From positions 82,626-146,625 of IMG/VR virus record IMGVR_UViG_3300036851_000176: DNA of 64,000 nt; one strand, 5' to 3'. The translations under genes and the position numbers were made by a program. How positions within the stretch are numbered: the first letter of the stretch is position 1; each line of letters begins with the position of its first letter. Source of the stretch: a virus. Under the pieces are notes generated by a model. The model was given only the letters and a program-made list of their open reading frames with translations. It made no database searches and was not told the DNA's origin. Of the stretch, positions 24,538 to 33,018 are shown piece after piece.

Positions 24538-25043
24538 GGCTTTCCTTTCTCTTGAGGGATAGGTGGCGGCAATGCGTAAAAGACGAACTTACCGGGCTTG
24601 TTCGACCGTCCCGATCTATGAACCGCTACCGGAGCGGCTCCTTGTTGCCGACTCTGCGTGGTTGCTTCGACACACTGCTTATGCAAGTCACGGTCGTACG
24701 GCAATTTGTACCCTCGCGGCTCGTCCGGGATCGACGAATACCCAAACGGACTTGCGTAATGCTTCTGCGGAATGAGCCAGAGATAGATCGCTCCGGTGCT
24801 GGGATCGGATTGGTCCTGTGGTTCGACGACATGACAACCCGCGAAAATGCTCTTCCTTGGCGGCTCGTTCGGAGTCGGCCATCCCGTGCCAGTGACTCTA
24901 TAGTGGATCACAGTGAAATTGAGGCCGACGACGACCAGGATGGCGGCAAGTTTCAGCCCCCAGTACCCCCATCCCTTTGCACAAATCGCCCAGAGCAGAA
25001 TCGCGTCTAGGATCGTCAGGGAGAGAAAGAGGCTAGAGATCAC
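24534..25043 (-). CDS. membrane protein of the ExbB/ExbD-like operon
   Basis: 169 residues with two transmembrane helices (about 2-20 and 27-47) and a long soluble C-terminal domain (PFGYSSIPDEPRGYKLPYDR). Overlaps its neighbours by four bases on each side. Not a known family to me; operon position argues for a role with the proton-channel-like pair. Confidence 0.75.
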   Translation of the reverse strand: MISSLFLSLTILDAILLWAICAKGWGYWGLKLAAILVVVGLNFTVIHYRVTGTGWPTPNEPPRKSIFAGCHVVEPQDQSDPSTGAIYLWLIPQKHYASPFGYSSIPDEPRGYKLPYDRDLHKQCVEATTQSRQQGAAPVAVHRSGRSNKPGKFVFYALPPPIPQEKGKP

Positions 25044-25696
25044 GGGGCGCCCCCGCCGTAGTAGTCAGGAGCGCGCGTACCGTTTCCGCCGGAGGAGTCA
25101 TAAGACACTCCTGCACTTGGATCAGCGGAGTAAACGACGTTCTTGGGAAGTTCGTTGTGTCCCGTCATTCTCCCCTTGGCATCGAGAGTGAAACGGAAAG
25201 GAGTCAGCGCCTGTCCCTCTCGGACAAGGACTACGTTGCGAGAGATCAGAGACTTGTCGTTGCCACGCAATCGCCACAGTTCGACATGTACCTTGATGCT
25301 TCCTCGATCACTCTTCATGTAGAGATGAACGTTGACCGAATACTCACCCACGACCGCTCCCCTGATGACGACTCGTTCTCCGTTCTGAACCACCCTGACG
25401 GATCCTTCGGTCTCGGACGCTGCGGTTCCGAGGTCGTCGTGCTCAAGGTGCATGAGACCGACGCTGTCGGAACCGAAGTAAACGACGTTTCCTTCGGGAT
25501 CCTCGACGTAAAGATCCACGTCATCATTCGATCCGTCCTTCCATGAGATCGTGACCGCGTACACACCCAGCGTGTCCACGGCCGTCGTCTTCTTGGGTGG
25601 CGGCTGAAGAAGAACGAGGATGATGAGAAGGAGACAGAACAGCGTATCGATCGCTGCCCATGCGACCGCCGCCCTAGCGCTGTCGCGGTGTGGCAT
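25040..25696 (-). CDS. ExbD/TolR-like subunit with DUF2135-type extracellular domain
   Basis: 218 residues from ATG at 25696. One transmembrane helix (11-30) with Asp17 at its start in AAIDTLFCLLLIILVLL, matching the conserved proton-carrying Asp of ExbD, TolR and MotB (FIDVMLVLLIIFM in E. coli ExbD). Beyond it is a beta domain with NDDVDLYVEDPEGNVVYFGS and LEHDDLG, like DUF2135/YfaP-type domains and unlike the usual peptidoglycan-binding fold. A Gly/Tyr-rich tail follows. Overlaps the ExbB-like gene by 23 bases. Confidence 0.7.
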   Translation of the reverse strand: MPHRDSARAAVAWAAIDTLFCLLLIILVLLQPPPKKTTAVDTLGVYAVTISWKDGSNDDVDLYVEDPEGNVVYFGSDSVGLMHLEHDDLGTAASETEGSVRVVQNGERVVIRGAVVGEYSVNVHLYMKSDRGSIKVHVELWRLRGNDKSLISRNVVLVREGQALTPFRFTLDAKGRMTGHNELPKNVVYSADPSAGVSYDSSGGNGTRAPDYYGGGAP

Positions 25697-26108
25697 GATC
25701 TTTGAGGGGAAGCTGAAGCAACACGAGCACGACCGCGCAAGAGATTCCCACGAACGTCGCAAGCAATCCGCTTGAAGCGCCCGCGACCTTCTGCTGGAAA
25801 TTCGTCACGTCACTCGAATCGCTGCTGAGCGCCATGAGGAATCCAGCGACCGTCCCGAGCATCGCCACCATCGGGCAGAGACCGATCGCCTCAGAGAGAT
25901 GATGCTTCTCGTCCTTCTGCTCGTCCCATGCCAACTTCCCCGCGTATGCGCTAGCAACAGCGAACACACTGAAAACAGCGCCAATCGCCAGTTTGGCCGG
26001 AGTGGGGATGCTGCCCGAATAGGAAATGTCTGCTGTGACAAGGCTTGCTACGAAGAGCACGTTGATCAGTGCCCAACGGAGGAAGAGTTTCCTGTCACGA
26101 ACCCTCAT
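25674..26108 (-). CDS. MotA/TolQ/ExbB-type proton channel subunit
   Basis: 144 residues, four hydrophobic segments (about 9-26, 38-57, 74-94, 109-132). The last two carry the family signature: AMLGTVAGFLMAL with Thr86 and SGLLATFVGISCAVVL with Thr118, equivalent to the channel threonines of ExbB (148 and 181). The large cytoplasmic domain of ExbB/TolQ is missing, so it is a minimal form. Paired with the ExbD-like gene, as all such channels are. The start ATG is six bases after TAAGGT. Confidence 0.75.
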   Translation of the reverse strand: MRVRDRKLFLRWALINVLFVASLVTADISYSGSIPTPAKLAIGAVFSVFAVASAYAGKLAWDEQKDEKHHLSEAIGLCPMVAMLGTVAGFLMALSSDSSDVTNFQQKVAGASSGLLATFVGISCAVVLVLLQLPLKDHATPRQR

Positions 26109-26114
26109 TTACTC

Positions 26115-26142
26115 ACCTTACCAGAATGACCCGACTAGTCAA
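26115..26142 (-). promoter_or_regulatory. leaderless promoter of the ExbB/ExbD-like operon
   Basis: TTGACT (26142-26137) inside the end of the HTH gene, 16 bases ending TCTGG, TAAGGT (26120-26115), six bases, then the ATG at 26108. Confidence 0.75.
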
Positions 26143-26425
26143 TTTTCGGAAGCATCGACTGCGGTTGGGAGATTCCTTTCTCGTCAACGGGCGTAATCAA
26201 GCCGTTCTGACAGGCCAGGAGAACGGCCTGGGCCAGATTCCGCGCTCCGAGTCGATCCTTAAGATCGCGGGTCACTCGATTGATCTCGCTGAGCGAGAGA
26301 TACTCCTCCTTGGCGATTTCCTTCAACTTCACCCCTGACGCTGTGCGCGCGAGGATGCGAGTTTGAAGGACCGTCAACGTAGGCTTTCGAACAGCTCGAT
26401 CCACTGTGGTGCGATCAGGCGCCAT
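26135..26425 (-). CDS. LuxR/GerE-type HTH regulator
   Basis: 96 residues. TVLQTRILARTASGVKLKEIA then LSLSEINRVTRDLKDRLGARN follows the GerE HTH pattern (recognition helix after a one-turn gap, then a hydrophobic C-terminal helix AQAVLLACQNGL). No receiver or ligand domain. Ribosome site GAAAGGAG. Overlaps the glycosyltransferase end by about 50 bases and sits right before the ExbB/ExbD-like promoter, so it may regulate that operon. Confidence 0.75.
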   Translation of the reverse strand: MAPDRTTVDRAVRKPTLTVLQTRILARTASGVKLKEIAKEEYLSLSEINRVTRDLKDRLGARNLAQAVLLACQNGLITPVDEKGISQPQSMLPKID

Positions 26426-27465
26426 TGTCTCCTTTCTGCGAATGATCTGCCCGCCGTCGCGAGAGCCATGTATGTGTCGCGATCTTCCAGCACGTCCGTA
26501 AGCGCTCCAAGATAGTCGTCGTCTCGGAATGGAAGTGGAACGATTACCGCCGCTTCCGAAAACTCTTCTTCAAGACAATCGCAGTTCGTTGTAACTACCG
26601 GCTTGCCCGCTGCCATGGCTTCGATGACTGTAATGCATCCAGTCTCGGTCGGAGACATAGTGTCACACGGATACGCAAGAGCGCTGCTCTGTCGATGCAA
26701 ACGTGCGATCTCTGACTGTGGGAGACGACCAACATCCTCGACTCCATCTTGTCGAAGTCGGTGCCCGATCTCGACAGCCATTGCTCCTCCCTGCGAGTGT
26801 CCCCAGATATTCGCCGCGACCCAATTGGACACTCCATACGCCACCTTCAATTCCGCTCCCGGCCAGCGCTCTCTGACCTTGGGCCAGATACGCAGGAGAT
26901 GGATCAGTCCACGATCGGGACTTGACGTATAGACGAAGCGCTTTTTGCGAGGCAACGTCAGGGTCTTGGGCCAAGGGAAGTGCTCCAGATCGACCCCGTT
27001 CGGAAGGACATAAAACGGACCGTCATTTCCCTCGTGAGCCAAGAAGTCAACATGCCACTGACTGAGTCCGATGATGCCCGTTGCGAACTCCTGCGCGGCC
27101 TCTTTCCGCATGCCGGGAAGGTGCGCGCATTGCATCTCTACGAGACGGATGGGGTTTCTCTCGACAACGCGAGGGTCGGCAAATACGTCCGGGCATTCCC
27201 ACGCGACGCAAGAGTCGTACTCGAACGTAGCCATACAGGTCATCGCCAATTTGTACGGCACGAACTCGAAGAACCCGCCGCTATCGTCGTAGACACGAGA
27301 AGGGGTCGTGGTAGGAACGAAATTTGTGACCTCGTGCCCTAGTTTCGCCCACTCCCGGGAAAGACGAATTAGGGCACCTTCGCGACCGCCGACTCCGCGT
27401 TCGAGCGTCTCGTTGTTGATCTCTCCCCAGGCGTCAGATCCAGAGAGTGCCTGCGCGATCTTCAT
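26374..27465 (-). CDS. glycosyltransferase, GT-B fold (GT4-like)
   Basis: 363 residues. N-terminal GGREGALIRLSREWAKLGHEV is the acceptor-side Rossmann start; RFVYTSSPDRGLIHLLRIWP opens the donor domain; SPTETGCITVIEAMAAGKPV holds the ExxxxxxxE-type donor motif near residues 285-305. Could glycosylate phage DNA, virion proteins or host wall polymers. No base-modification genes are next to it, so the target is open. Confidence 0.85.
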   Translation of the reverse strand: MKIAQALSGSDAWGEINNETLERGVGGREGALIRLSREWAKLGHEVTNFVPTTTPSRVYDDSGGFFEFVPYKLAMTCMATFEYDSCVAWECPDVFADPRVVERNPIRLVEMQCAHLPGMRKEAAQEFATGIIGLSQWHVDFLAHEGNDGPFYVLPNGVDLEHFPWPKTLTLPRKKRFVYTSSPDRGLIHLLRIWPKVRERWPGAELKVAYGVSNWVAANIWGHSQGGAMAVEIGHRLRQDGVEDVGRLPQSEIARLHRQSSALAYPCDTMSPTETGCITVIEAMAAGKPVVTTNCDCLEEEFSEAAVIVPLPFRDDDYLGALTDVLEDRDTYMALATAGRSFAERRQWRLIAPQWIELFESLR

Positions 27466-27620
27466 CCGACGAGTCGAACCTTCCTCTTGCCGATGACGGT
27501 TTCGTGCAGGACATTCTGGCTAGTGAGCGGAGTCCGCACATTCGCGTAGTAGCAGAGCAACGTGAATGGACCTACCTGGCGCGTCCACCACGTTCTCTTG
27601 GTCGTCTTGAGTCGCTCCAT
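27462..27620 (-). CDS. small basic hypothetical protein
   Basis: 52 residues (ERLKTTKRTWWTRQVGPFTL, then CYYANVRTPLTSQNV), overlapping both neighbours (TGATG and ATGA). The overlaps support coding. No family. Confidence 0.6.
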   Translation of the reverse strand: MERLKTTKRTWWTRQVGPFTLLCYYANVRTPLTSQNVLHETVIGKRKVRLVG

Positions 27621-28000
27621 CACGCCGCTCTCCGGTTGTTGATCTTCTGGCGTCGGCGACGAGCCTGCGCCGCGATCTGCTGGTTTCTGCGACGAGAGGC
27701 ACGCGCTCTCTTGTTCTTTGCCCGTCTTCGTTGTCTCTCTGCTTCCGGAGTTGACGCACGACGAGCGCTGCGAAGCAAGGCCGCGAACTCTGGCGAGTAC
27801 CCGATTGCTGCGTTGAGAAGTTCGAGAGGGATCTTGTCTCCTGGCTCGACCTGGGCCAGCGGGCCTCTGGCCTCTTGCTCCTTCCGCACCTCTTTGGCGC
27901 GAGAGATGATATCGAACGCCTTGCTGCCCATCACGCGATCGAGGAACGACTTCTCGTTCTCTTTCGGATCGCGCTCCCAGAATGGTCTGCCGTCGCTCAT
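27620..28000 (-). CDS. hypothetical protein with Arg-rich tail
   Basis: 126 residues: an ordered N-terminal half (WERDPKENEKSFLDRVMGSK) and a very basic C-terminal 45 residues (RRRAKNKRARASRRRNQQIA) likely to bind nucleic acid. Coupled to rnhA upstream. Confidence 0.65.
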   Translation of the reverse strand: MSDGRPFWERDPKENEKSFLDRVMGSKAFDIISRAKEVRKEQEARGPLAQVEPGDKIPLELLNAAIGYSPEFAALLRSARRASTPEAERQRRRAKNKRARASRRRNQQIAAQARRRRQKINNRRAA

Positions 28001-28458
28001 GCTACTTGCTCCTTCGCGAGTAGGGTTTGTTCTCCCGCTAGTTTATCAGCCTTTTCGTTGTGCTCGACGTGATGAGCCTTCGCGGGGTCGTCGTTCTTCT
28101 TGTGGCCGCGAACGTGGATGAACGCCACCGACTTGTGACGATCGGCGGCTTCAATGAGTTCTTTCCACAGGTCCTGGTTCTTGACGTGACTCGGCCACCC
28201 GTTCGGGATCCAAAGACGTTGCATCCACTGGGTGTATCCGAGGACGACGTACTGTGCGTCTGAAACTACGGTAACGATCGATCCCTCCGGAAGTGCATTA
28301 AGACCACCGATGACGGCAGTCAACTCCATGCGCCCGTTCTTCGTTTCGGTCTCGTAACCGACCGAAGTCAAGGAGTCATCTTCGATGCACACAGACGCCC
28401 AACCGCCGGGACCTCCCGGTTTCGGGCACGAGCCATCCGTGTAGATCGTGAAGCGCAA
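27997..28458 (-). CDS. rnhA: ribonuclease HI
   Basis: 153 residues, full length for RNase HI. Catalytic D8 (YTDGS), E45 (GRMELTA), D67 (VVSDAQYV) and D138 (HNEKADKLAG) are all present. Cuts RNA in RNA-DNA hybrids, for primer removal and R-loop clearance in phage replication. Confidence 0.92.
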   Translation of the reverse strand: MRFTIYTDGSCPKPGGPGGWASVCIEDDSLTSVGYETETKNGRMELTAVIGGLNALPEGSIVTVVSDAQYVVLGYTQWMQRLWIPNGWPSHVKNQDLWKELIEAADRHKSVAFIHVRGHKKNDDPAKAHHVEHNEKADKLAGEQTLLAKEQVA

Positions 28459-28461
28459 CGC

Positions 28462-28671
28462 TTACGCGGTTTTCTTCGGACGACCGCGAGGCTTGGCCTT
28501 CACGCCAGCTGCCTTGCATGCTGCGCGCCACGAACCAAACTCACGCTCGGCCGCGCCTCGGAGTCCGCCCCCGACCGTCTTGTAGCCGACGAAACCGTTC
28601 TCGTCAGCCTCGGCCTTGAGCGCCTCCTTGATGCGGTCCTTCGTCCACTCCTTCGGTCTTCCCCTAGCCAT
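28462..28671 (-). CDS. small DNA-binding protein with endonuclease-associated repeat
   Basis: 69 residues flanked by AT-hook-like GRPK motifs (residues 4-7 and near the end). The middle (GAAEREFGSWRAACKAAGV) matches the homing-endonuclease-associated repeat (HNH_repeat), a small DNA-binding unit. No nuclease domain, so a free-standing DNA-binding protein. Confidence 0.7.
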   Translation of the reverse strand: MARGRPKEWTKDRIKEALKAEADENGFVGYKTVGGGLRGAAEREFGSWRAACKAAGVKAKPRGRPKKTA

Positions 28672-29413
28672 TCAACTCCACCTCCAGGATGTCGATTTCG
28701 CCGTCGCGGATGAATGCACCCGCAATTCGATTCGAATGGCGACCGCTCCCGAGGTCGATGCAATACGAGCCAGCAGCCGGTGAGCCATGCGTTCCGAACT
28801 GTCTAACTGTATCACCCACAGAATGACCGATCAGTTGACGTATCTTCTGGTACTTGGGTTCGCTGTAATCCGACCAGAGAATTCCACCCTGAGGATAATT
28901 CCCTCCCCTGATTGGGCCGCATGCGTCGAACAGTTCTCCAGTAGCGTCCCGGCGCCAGCGCTCCTCGATCAGGGCGCACGCCTCATCTGAGTCATTCGAA
29001 CCAAGAAGGGTTCCGAAGTAGTGGCTGAGTCCCGCATGAGAGACCAGAATTCCGTCGATTGACGCCGAGGCTGCAATGTACCCGGACTGTTCGAGATCGA
29101 ACATCATTGAGGCGATGCGATCGTCGTGAAAGAACCCTCCGAATGGGTGTCCTCCCCAGTATGGGTGCTCGTGATTTCCGACGATCAGCAGATCGATCCA
29201 GTCTCCAACGCGCTTGAGACATTCGAAATCATTCTCGGTTCCATCACGGTAGGGATCCTCCGCGCAGTTGGCAAGGTCTCCAAGACTGATGACATCGATG
29301 TCCCAATCCTTGCGTTGGCCGGTTTTGGGGTCAACGATTCCCGCGTCTTCCAGCAAGGCACGCAGGTTCAGGTGCATGCCATGAATGTCAGGTACGACGA
29401 AGACATTACTCAC
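28664..29413 (-). CDS. calcineurin-like metallophosphoesterase
   Basis: 249 residues, GTG start. VVPDIHG (D8, H10), SLGDLAN, VGNHEHPY, VSHAGLSHYF and IGHSVG give the full PPP/PrpE-like ligand set with the His in VSHAG. Could be a protein phosphatase or Ap4A-type hydrolase. Distinct from the zinc-finger phosphoesterase at 16.5 kb. Confidence 0.85.
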   Translation of the reverse strand: MSNVFVVPDIHGMHLNLRALLEDAGIVDPKTGQRKDWDIDVISLGDLANCAEDPYRDGTENDFECLKRVGDWIDLLIVGNHEHPYWGGHPFGGFFHDDRIASMMFDLEQSGYIAASASIDGILVSHAGLSHYFGTLLGSNDSDEACALIEERWRRDATGELFDACGPIRGGNYPQGGILWSDYSEPKYQKIRQLIGHSVGDTVRQFGTHGSPAAGSYCIDLGSGRHSNRIAGAFIRDGEIDILEVELNG

Positions 29414-29495
29414 CGGAGAACCACCACTTGAGGTCTCGCCAGGCTGCGCCCATCACAACGAGCGAAGCGATCAAAAGTGTGCTGAGTTTCTTCAT
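29406..29495 (-). CDS. 29-residue membrane microprotein
   Basis: KKLSTLLIASLVVMGAAWRD then LKWWFSGE: a basic start and one hydrophobic helix. Overlaps both neighbours and has GGAGA upstream. Role unknown. Confidence 0.55.
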   Translation of the reverse strand: MKKLSTLLIASLVVMGAAWRDLKWWFSGE

Positions 29496-29719
29496 GTAAT
29501 TGGTTCTCCGCGTTTCTTACGCCAGCGCCGAATGGCTGCGGTTGCACGATTGTCACGGAAGACCTGAAAGAATACCCGGTACTTTCCATCGACGCGTTTC
29601 ACGGAGAAGTTGAAGGTGTGGACCAGTCCACAATCACAGCAGGACATCTTGTATCCCTCCATAACGGGACGAACCCACTCTCCCGCCTCCGGCTCGTAGT
29701 AGCGCTCTTTGACGGCCAT
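29492..29719 (-). CDS. small CxxC protein common in phages
   Basis: 75 residues from the ATG at 29719. EAGEWVRPVMEGYKMSCCDC, then GLVHTFNFSV and FRDNRATAAIRRWRKK. This conserved pattern recurs in actinophage and other siphophage genomes without known function. The single CCDC and a nearby His could bind a metal. Confidence 0.75.
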   Translation of the reverse strand: MAVKERYYEPEAGEWVRPVMEGYKMSCCDCGLVHTFNFSVKRVDGKYRVFFQVFRDNRATAAIRRWRKKRGEPIT

Positions 29720-29723
29720 CACA

Positions 29724-29927
29724 TCAGAAGGCCGTTCCGCAGTTCGTACAGAGGAATCTCTCGTCATCATTGCCGATTCCCTGGTATGGAATGATCACCA
29801 GGCTTCCGCACGAAGGGCACGGTCCTGAAACACGACCGCAGCGGCAGCCACAGTAGTTGCCGCCGCAGTCGTAACGAACGACATGCCCTCGCCTAGAGCA
29901 GATCCAGTCCGAAAGCCACGCCGTCAT
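29724..29927 (-). CDS. zinc-ribbon protein
   Basis: 67 residues with seven Cys beyond the first: CGGNYCGCRCGR, CPSCGS and FLCTNCGTAF, two possible zinc sites. Start overlaps the upstream stop (ATGA). Confidence 0.7.
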   Translation of the reverse strand: MTAWLSDWICSRRGHVVRYDCGGNYCGCRCGRVSGPCPSCGSLVIIPYQGIGNDDERFLCTNCGTAF

Positions 29928-30106
29928 TCGCGCTCTTCCAGCGCGCGAGCGGCGCGATCTTTCAGGAACACCGCGCCGTCGCGAAGTTGCTTCAGTTCGT
30001 CCTTCGTGAACTGCCGAAGATGATCCTCCAGGGCGAGAGTGTCGGACTCGCACGCCATCAGAAAGGCGTCGCTCTCGATATATTTGCTGTCGTAGATCGA
30101 CGACAT
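29924..30106 (-). CDS. small helical hypothetical protein
   Basis: 60 residues, acidic helices (ALEDHLRQFTKDELKQLRDG). Overlaps its neighbours by one and four bases. No family. Confidence 0.6.
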   Translation of the reverse strand: MSSIYDSKYIESDAFLMACESDTLALEDHLRQFTKDELKQLRDGAVFLKDRAARALEERE

Positions 30107-30330
30107 CAGTCGGGTAGTTTGGTCTCGTTCTCTGACCGAAACGTCTCGAACGCTTCGATCTCTGCATCGACGCTCGCGACGATGGAATCCAGGCCGAGTG
30201 CGAGCGCACGAGAGCGATAGTCCTTGATCGCCAGGAGTGCGGTTTCGTCGCGCGCTCTCAGAACGAACACCGGCTCGTCATCTGCGATCTTGCCGATGTC
30301 TAGCTTTCCGTACTTGGTTGAAACAGCCAT
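30106..30330 (-). CDS. small hypothetical protein
   Basis: 74 residues; ATG at 30330 has AAGGAGG upstream. Possibly a beta-hairpin followed by helix (VFVLRARDETALLAIKDYRS). No family. Confidence 0.6.
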   Translation of the reverse strand: MAVSTKYGKLDIGKIADDEPVFVLRARDETALLAIKDYRSRALALGLDSIVASVDAEIEAFETFRSENETKLPD

Positions 30331-30566
30331 CAGTATTTCCTCCTTGTATCTTCCCATTTTTCGAGGTAATCGAGGGCCGCTCTGAACTCCTTGAGACTCA
30401 GTTCCGGCACTTCGATTTCCTTCTTCCTGCTCTTGGACAGATCGTCCACACTTCCGTCGAAAACGCTGATGTAGAGCGAGTCACCAACGATCGACACTTC
30501 TATCTCTCGATCGGGCGGCTCGTAGCGTTCGTCAACTCCTTCGAGGATTACCTTCCTGACGCTCAC
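30330..30566 (-). CDS. small hypothetical protein
   Basis: 78 residues from GTG at 30566 (GTGA overlap). Beta strands IEVSIVGDSLYISVF then a helix LKEFRAALDYLEKW. No family. Confidence 0.6.
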   Translation of the reverse strand: MSVRKVILEGVDERYEPPDREIEVSIVGDSLYISVFDGSVDDLSKSRKKEIEVPELSLKEFRAALDYLEKWEDTRRKY

Positions 30567-30895
30567 TCTTCGTCCTCCAGGAGCCGCAGCCCTCCGTCCC
30601 ACTCCATGCTGTAGGGATCGTAGTTGCTGAATGCTTCAATCTGGAACTCTCCGGCCGCTAGTGTTGTCCAATCCGGATAGAGACCATCGAGTCCAACGTG
30701 GTAAACCTCGTGCGCGACCATGCAGTCGTACGCTTCTGTCTTCGTTCCGGGAATCAACGGATCCTCTTCCTCGAACTTCGGGCAGTCGTCCGGATGAACA
30801 ACCTCCCACTCGCGGTACGGAATGTGAGTCTCCGGATCTCTTGCTTCCAGTTCGGTGATGATCAGAAGATGGGGTTTGCTTACAGATTCGGCCAC
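30563..30895 (-). CDS. hypothetical protein
   Basis: 110 residues, acidic; VAHEVYHVG is reminiscent of a metal site but lacks HExxH spacing. Overlaps the FtsH-like gene end by 16 bases, so it is co-expressed with it. No family. Confidence 0.6.
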   Translation of the reverse strand: MAESVSKPHLLIITELEARDPETHIPYREWEVVHPDDCPKFEEEDPLIPGTKTEAYDCMVAHEVYHVGLDGLYPDWTTLAAGEFQIEAFSNYDPYSMEWDGGLRLLEDEE

Positions 30896-33018
30896 TGATG
30901 CGTCCCTTCTGGCTTCTTCAGTCCGGCGCCTTTGAGCAGATCCATCACATCATCTCCAAACACTTCCTTCTCCTCGACCATGCGTGAAGCAATCTCCCCC
31001 ACGGCGTTCTTGTTCTGAAGGATCGTGTTGTACGCGATCAGGAAAGCGTGACCGAGCAGAAGAGCCTCATCTCTGCGCTTGTCAGGAGGTAGTGGGATGT
31101 CGCCGGGATTTCCGATCGTAAGGAGTTGCTTGCCGAGTTTCTCCATGCTGCGCAGATCGTCTCGCGACAAGTTGGGCGGGAGGATCGGAGCCATGCCCCA
31201 CCGACCTACCATTGTTCCGGCAAGCGCCGAGGCGCTGCCCAGGTCTCCTCCAACTCCCTGCGTGTTGTGACCGTAGAAGACGATCTCAGCTGCGTAGGCG
31301 CCCAGGCCCCAGATCAGATTCGAGAAAAGTTCGTCTCGCGTACGGAACGTGCGCTCCTCGGTTCCGATCGCCTGGTGGTGACCGCCAGTCTCGCCTCGTC
31401 TCCTGATACTCAGCCGTGTACTCTCGTGATCCTCCATGAAGAGGTAAGAACAAACTGCGTGACCGGCTTCGTGGATCGCCGTCGAACGCTCCTCCATTTC
31501 AGACTCGTATCCCCATCCGAGAGCGGTTCCGGCCTCGTTCGTGACCATCGCTTCTGTCAGATCTTCCCGCGAGAAGGCGTGGCGACCGTCGTGGTGCGCA
31601 TACGTTAGAGCCAACGAGCACGCCTGCTCGATCTGAGCAGGGGAATACCCTTCCATCATGCGTGCGAGTTCGTCGCGGGCCTCTGATGAGTCCAGAGAGT
31701 CCTCGTGTGCGACCTTGCCGAGGTACAGATCCAGGATGTCGATGCGGTCTTTCTTGGTCGGAGTTCGGAAATGAATGTGGCGTCCCATGCGTCCGGGACG
31801 AACGAGCGCCGGGTCGAGTGCGCTCAGTGGAACGTTCGTCGCGCCGACAAAGTAGATCTGATTCCCAGTGGGCTTGGCGTGCGGAAGACGTAGGGGTACG
31901 TCGCCCAGACGACGCGGGACGATGTAACTGGCATCGAGCCAAGTGTTGACCTTGTTCGTCATGACCCGCTTCATGAACGGGGGCGAATCGATACCGTCCA
32001 TGACGACGAGGAGCTGGTTGATCGCCATGCCGCCTCCGTACATGCCGCCCATGGCACCACCGGGGATCTGAGGCTTCGTAAACCCTCCCAATCCGCCGCC
32101 GCCCAGGCTACCTCTTCGCATTCCCACGGCGTCGATTTCGTCGATGAAAACGATGCACTGTCCACCCCACTTCGCGGCCAACTTGCGCGCCTTGCGCGCC
32201 ATGTAGCGGACGATGATGACATCCATGCCGATGAAGGTCTGCGCGAAGCCAGAGCCGGGGATCGTCACGAGCGGGCAGTTGAACCCGGTCGCGATGGCCT
32301 TGGCGAGCATCGTCTTACCGACGCCAGGGGCGCCGAGGAAGAGGATGCCGCGCTCGCGCTTGCCGCCAGCGCTCACGAACTTCTCGCCGGACTGCCAGAG
32401 CGTGATGACCTTGTGGATCTCTTCCTTCGCTTCCTTCTGGCCGCGCACGTCCTCAAGACGCACGCCCCAGTCTGCGTCACCCGGCTCAAAGCCTCGGATC
32501 TGCGACACACCCATCATCATCATGGGGCCGAAGAACAGGAGAAAGTTCGCGAGGAAGAAGATCGGCAGGATGATCAGCTGCATCAGGACCTGCGGATTGG
32601 AGAGCAGAGAAAGGCCGCTCCATAGCCACTCGGCGTTGCTTCCCCACGTCCCGCCACGCTTGAGCCAGGTCAGCGTGATCAAGGACAGCACGATGACGAT
32701 CCAGCGCAACTTCTTGGACCAGAAGTGAATGCGTCTGCGGTTGAGCGCATCCTCGGCTCTCAATTCGTCCGAGTTCGTTCCATACAGGCTCGCAAAGGGG
32801 ACCAACTTGCGGTACACCAGATCGAGAAATCCACGCAGAACGAGCACGCAAGAGGCCAGCGCCAAAGACCCGGTGGCGGAACGTCCCTGATGGAGGTAGA
32901 ACAAGAACACCATCGGGAATGTAAAGGCCGTGATCAGGTTCGCGACGAGATTGAAAGAGCGTCGCTGGCGGCGCAGATACTCCTGCTGGTCTACCGAATC
33001 AATCGCAACGTCAGACAC
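30880..33018 (-). CDS. FtsH-like membrane AAA+ zinc metalloprotease
   Basis: 712 residues, GTG start. Several N-terminal transmembrane helices (about 25-42, 50-66, 105-120, 145-170). AAA+ module: Walker A GAPGVGKT (229-236), Walker B IVFIDEID (289-296), second-region RPGRMGR (407-413). Peptidase: HEAGH (516-520) and the third ligand Asp592 in GVGGDLGSA, so all catalytic parts are intact. Differences from host FtsH: more membrane helices and a Gly-rich insert (301-331) plus another near 350-385 in the AAA domain. It would degrade membrane or cytoplasmic proteins; FtsH homologues are rare in phages. Confidence 0.88.
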   Translation of the reverse strand: MSDVAIDSVDQQEYLRRQRRSFNLVANLITAFTFPMVFLFYLHQGRSATGSLALASCVLVLRGFLDLVYRKLVPFASLYGTNSDELRAEDALNRRRIHFWSKKLRWIVIVLSLITLTWLKRGGTWGSNAEWLWSGLSLLSNPQVLMQLIILPIFFLANFLLFFGPMMMMGVSQIRGFEPGDADWGVRLEDVRGQKEAKEEIHKVITLWQSGEKFVSAGGKRERGILFLGAPGVGKTMLAKAIATGFNCPLVTIPGSGFAQTFIGMDVIIVRYMARKARKLAAKWGGQCIVFIDEIDAVGMRRGSLGGGGLGGFTKPQIPGGAMGGMYGGGMAINQLLVVMDGIDSPPFMKRVMTNKVNTWLDASYIVPRRLGDVPLRLPHAKPTGNQIYFVGATNVPLSALDPALVRPGRMGRHIHFRTPTKKDRIDILDLYLGKVAHEDSLDSSEARDELARMMEGYSPAQIEQACSLALTYAHHDGRHAFSREDLTEAMVTNEAGTALGWGYESEMEERSTAIHEAGHAVCSYLFMEDHESTRLSIRRRGETGGHHQAIGTEERTFRTRDELFSNLIWGLGAYAAEIVFYGHNTQGVGGDLGSASALAGTMVGRWGMAPILPPNLSRDDLRSMEKLGKQLLTIGNPGDIPLPPDKRRDEALLLGHAFLIAYNTILQNKNAVGEIASRMVEEKEVFGDDVMDLLKGAGLKKPEGTHQWPNL

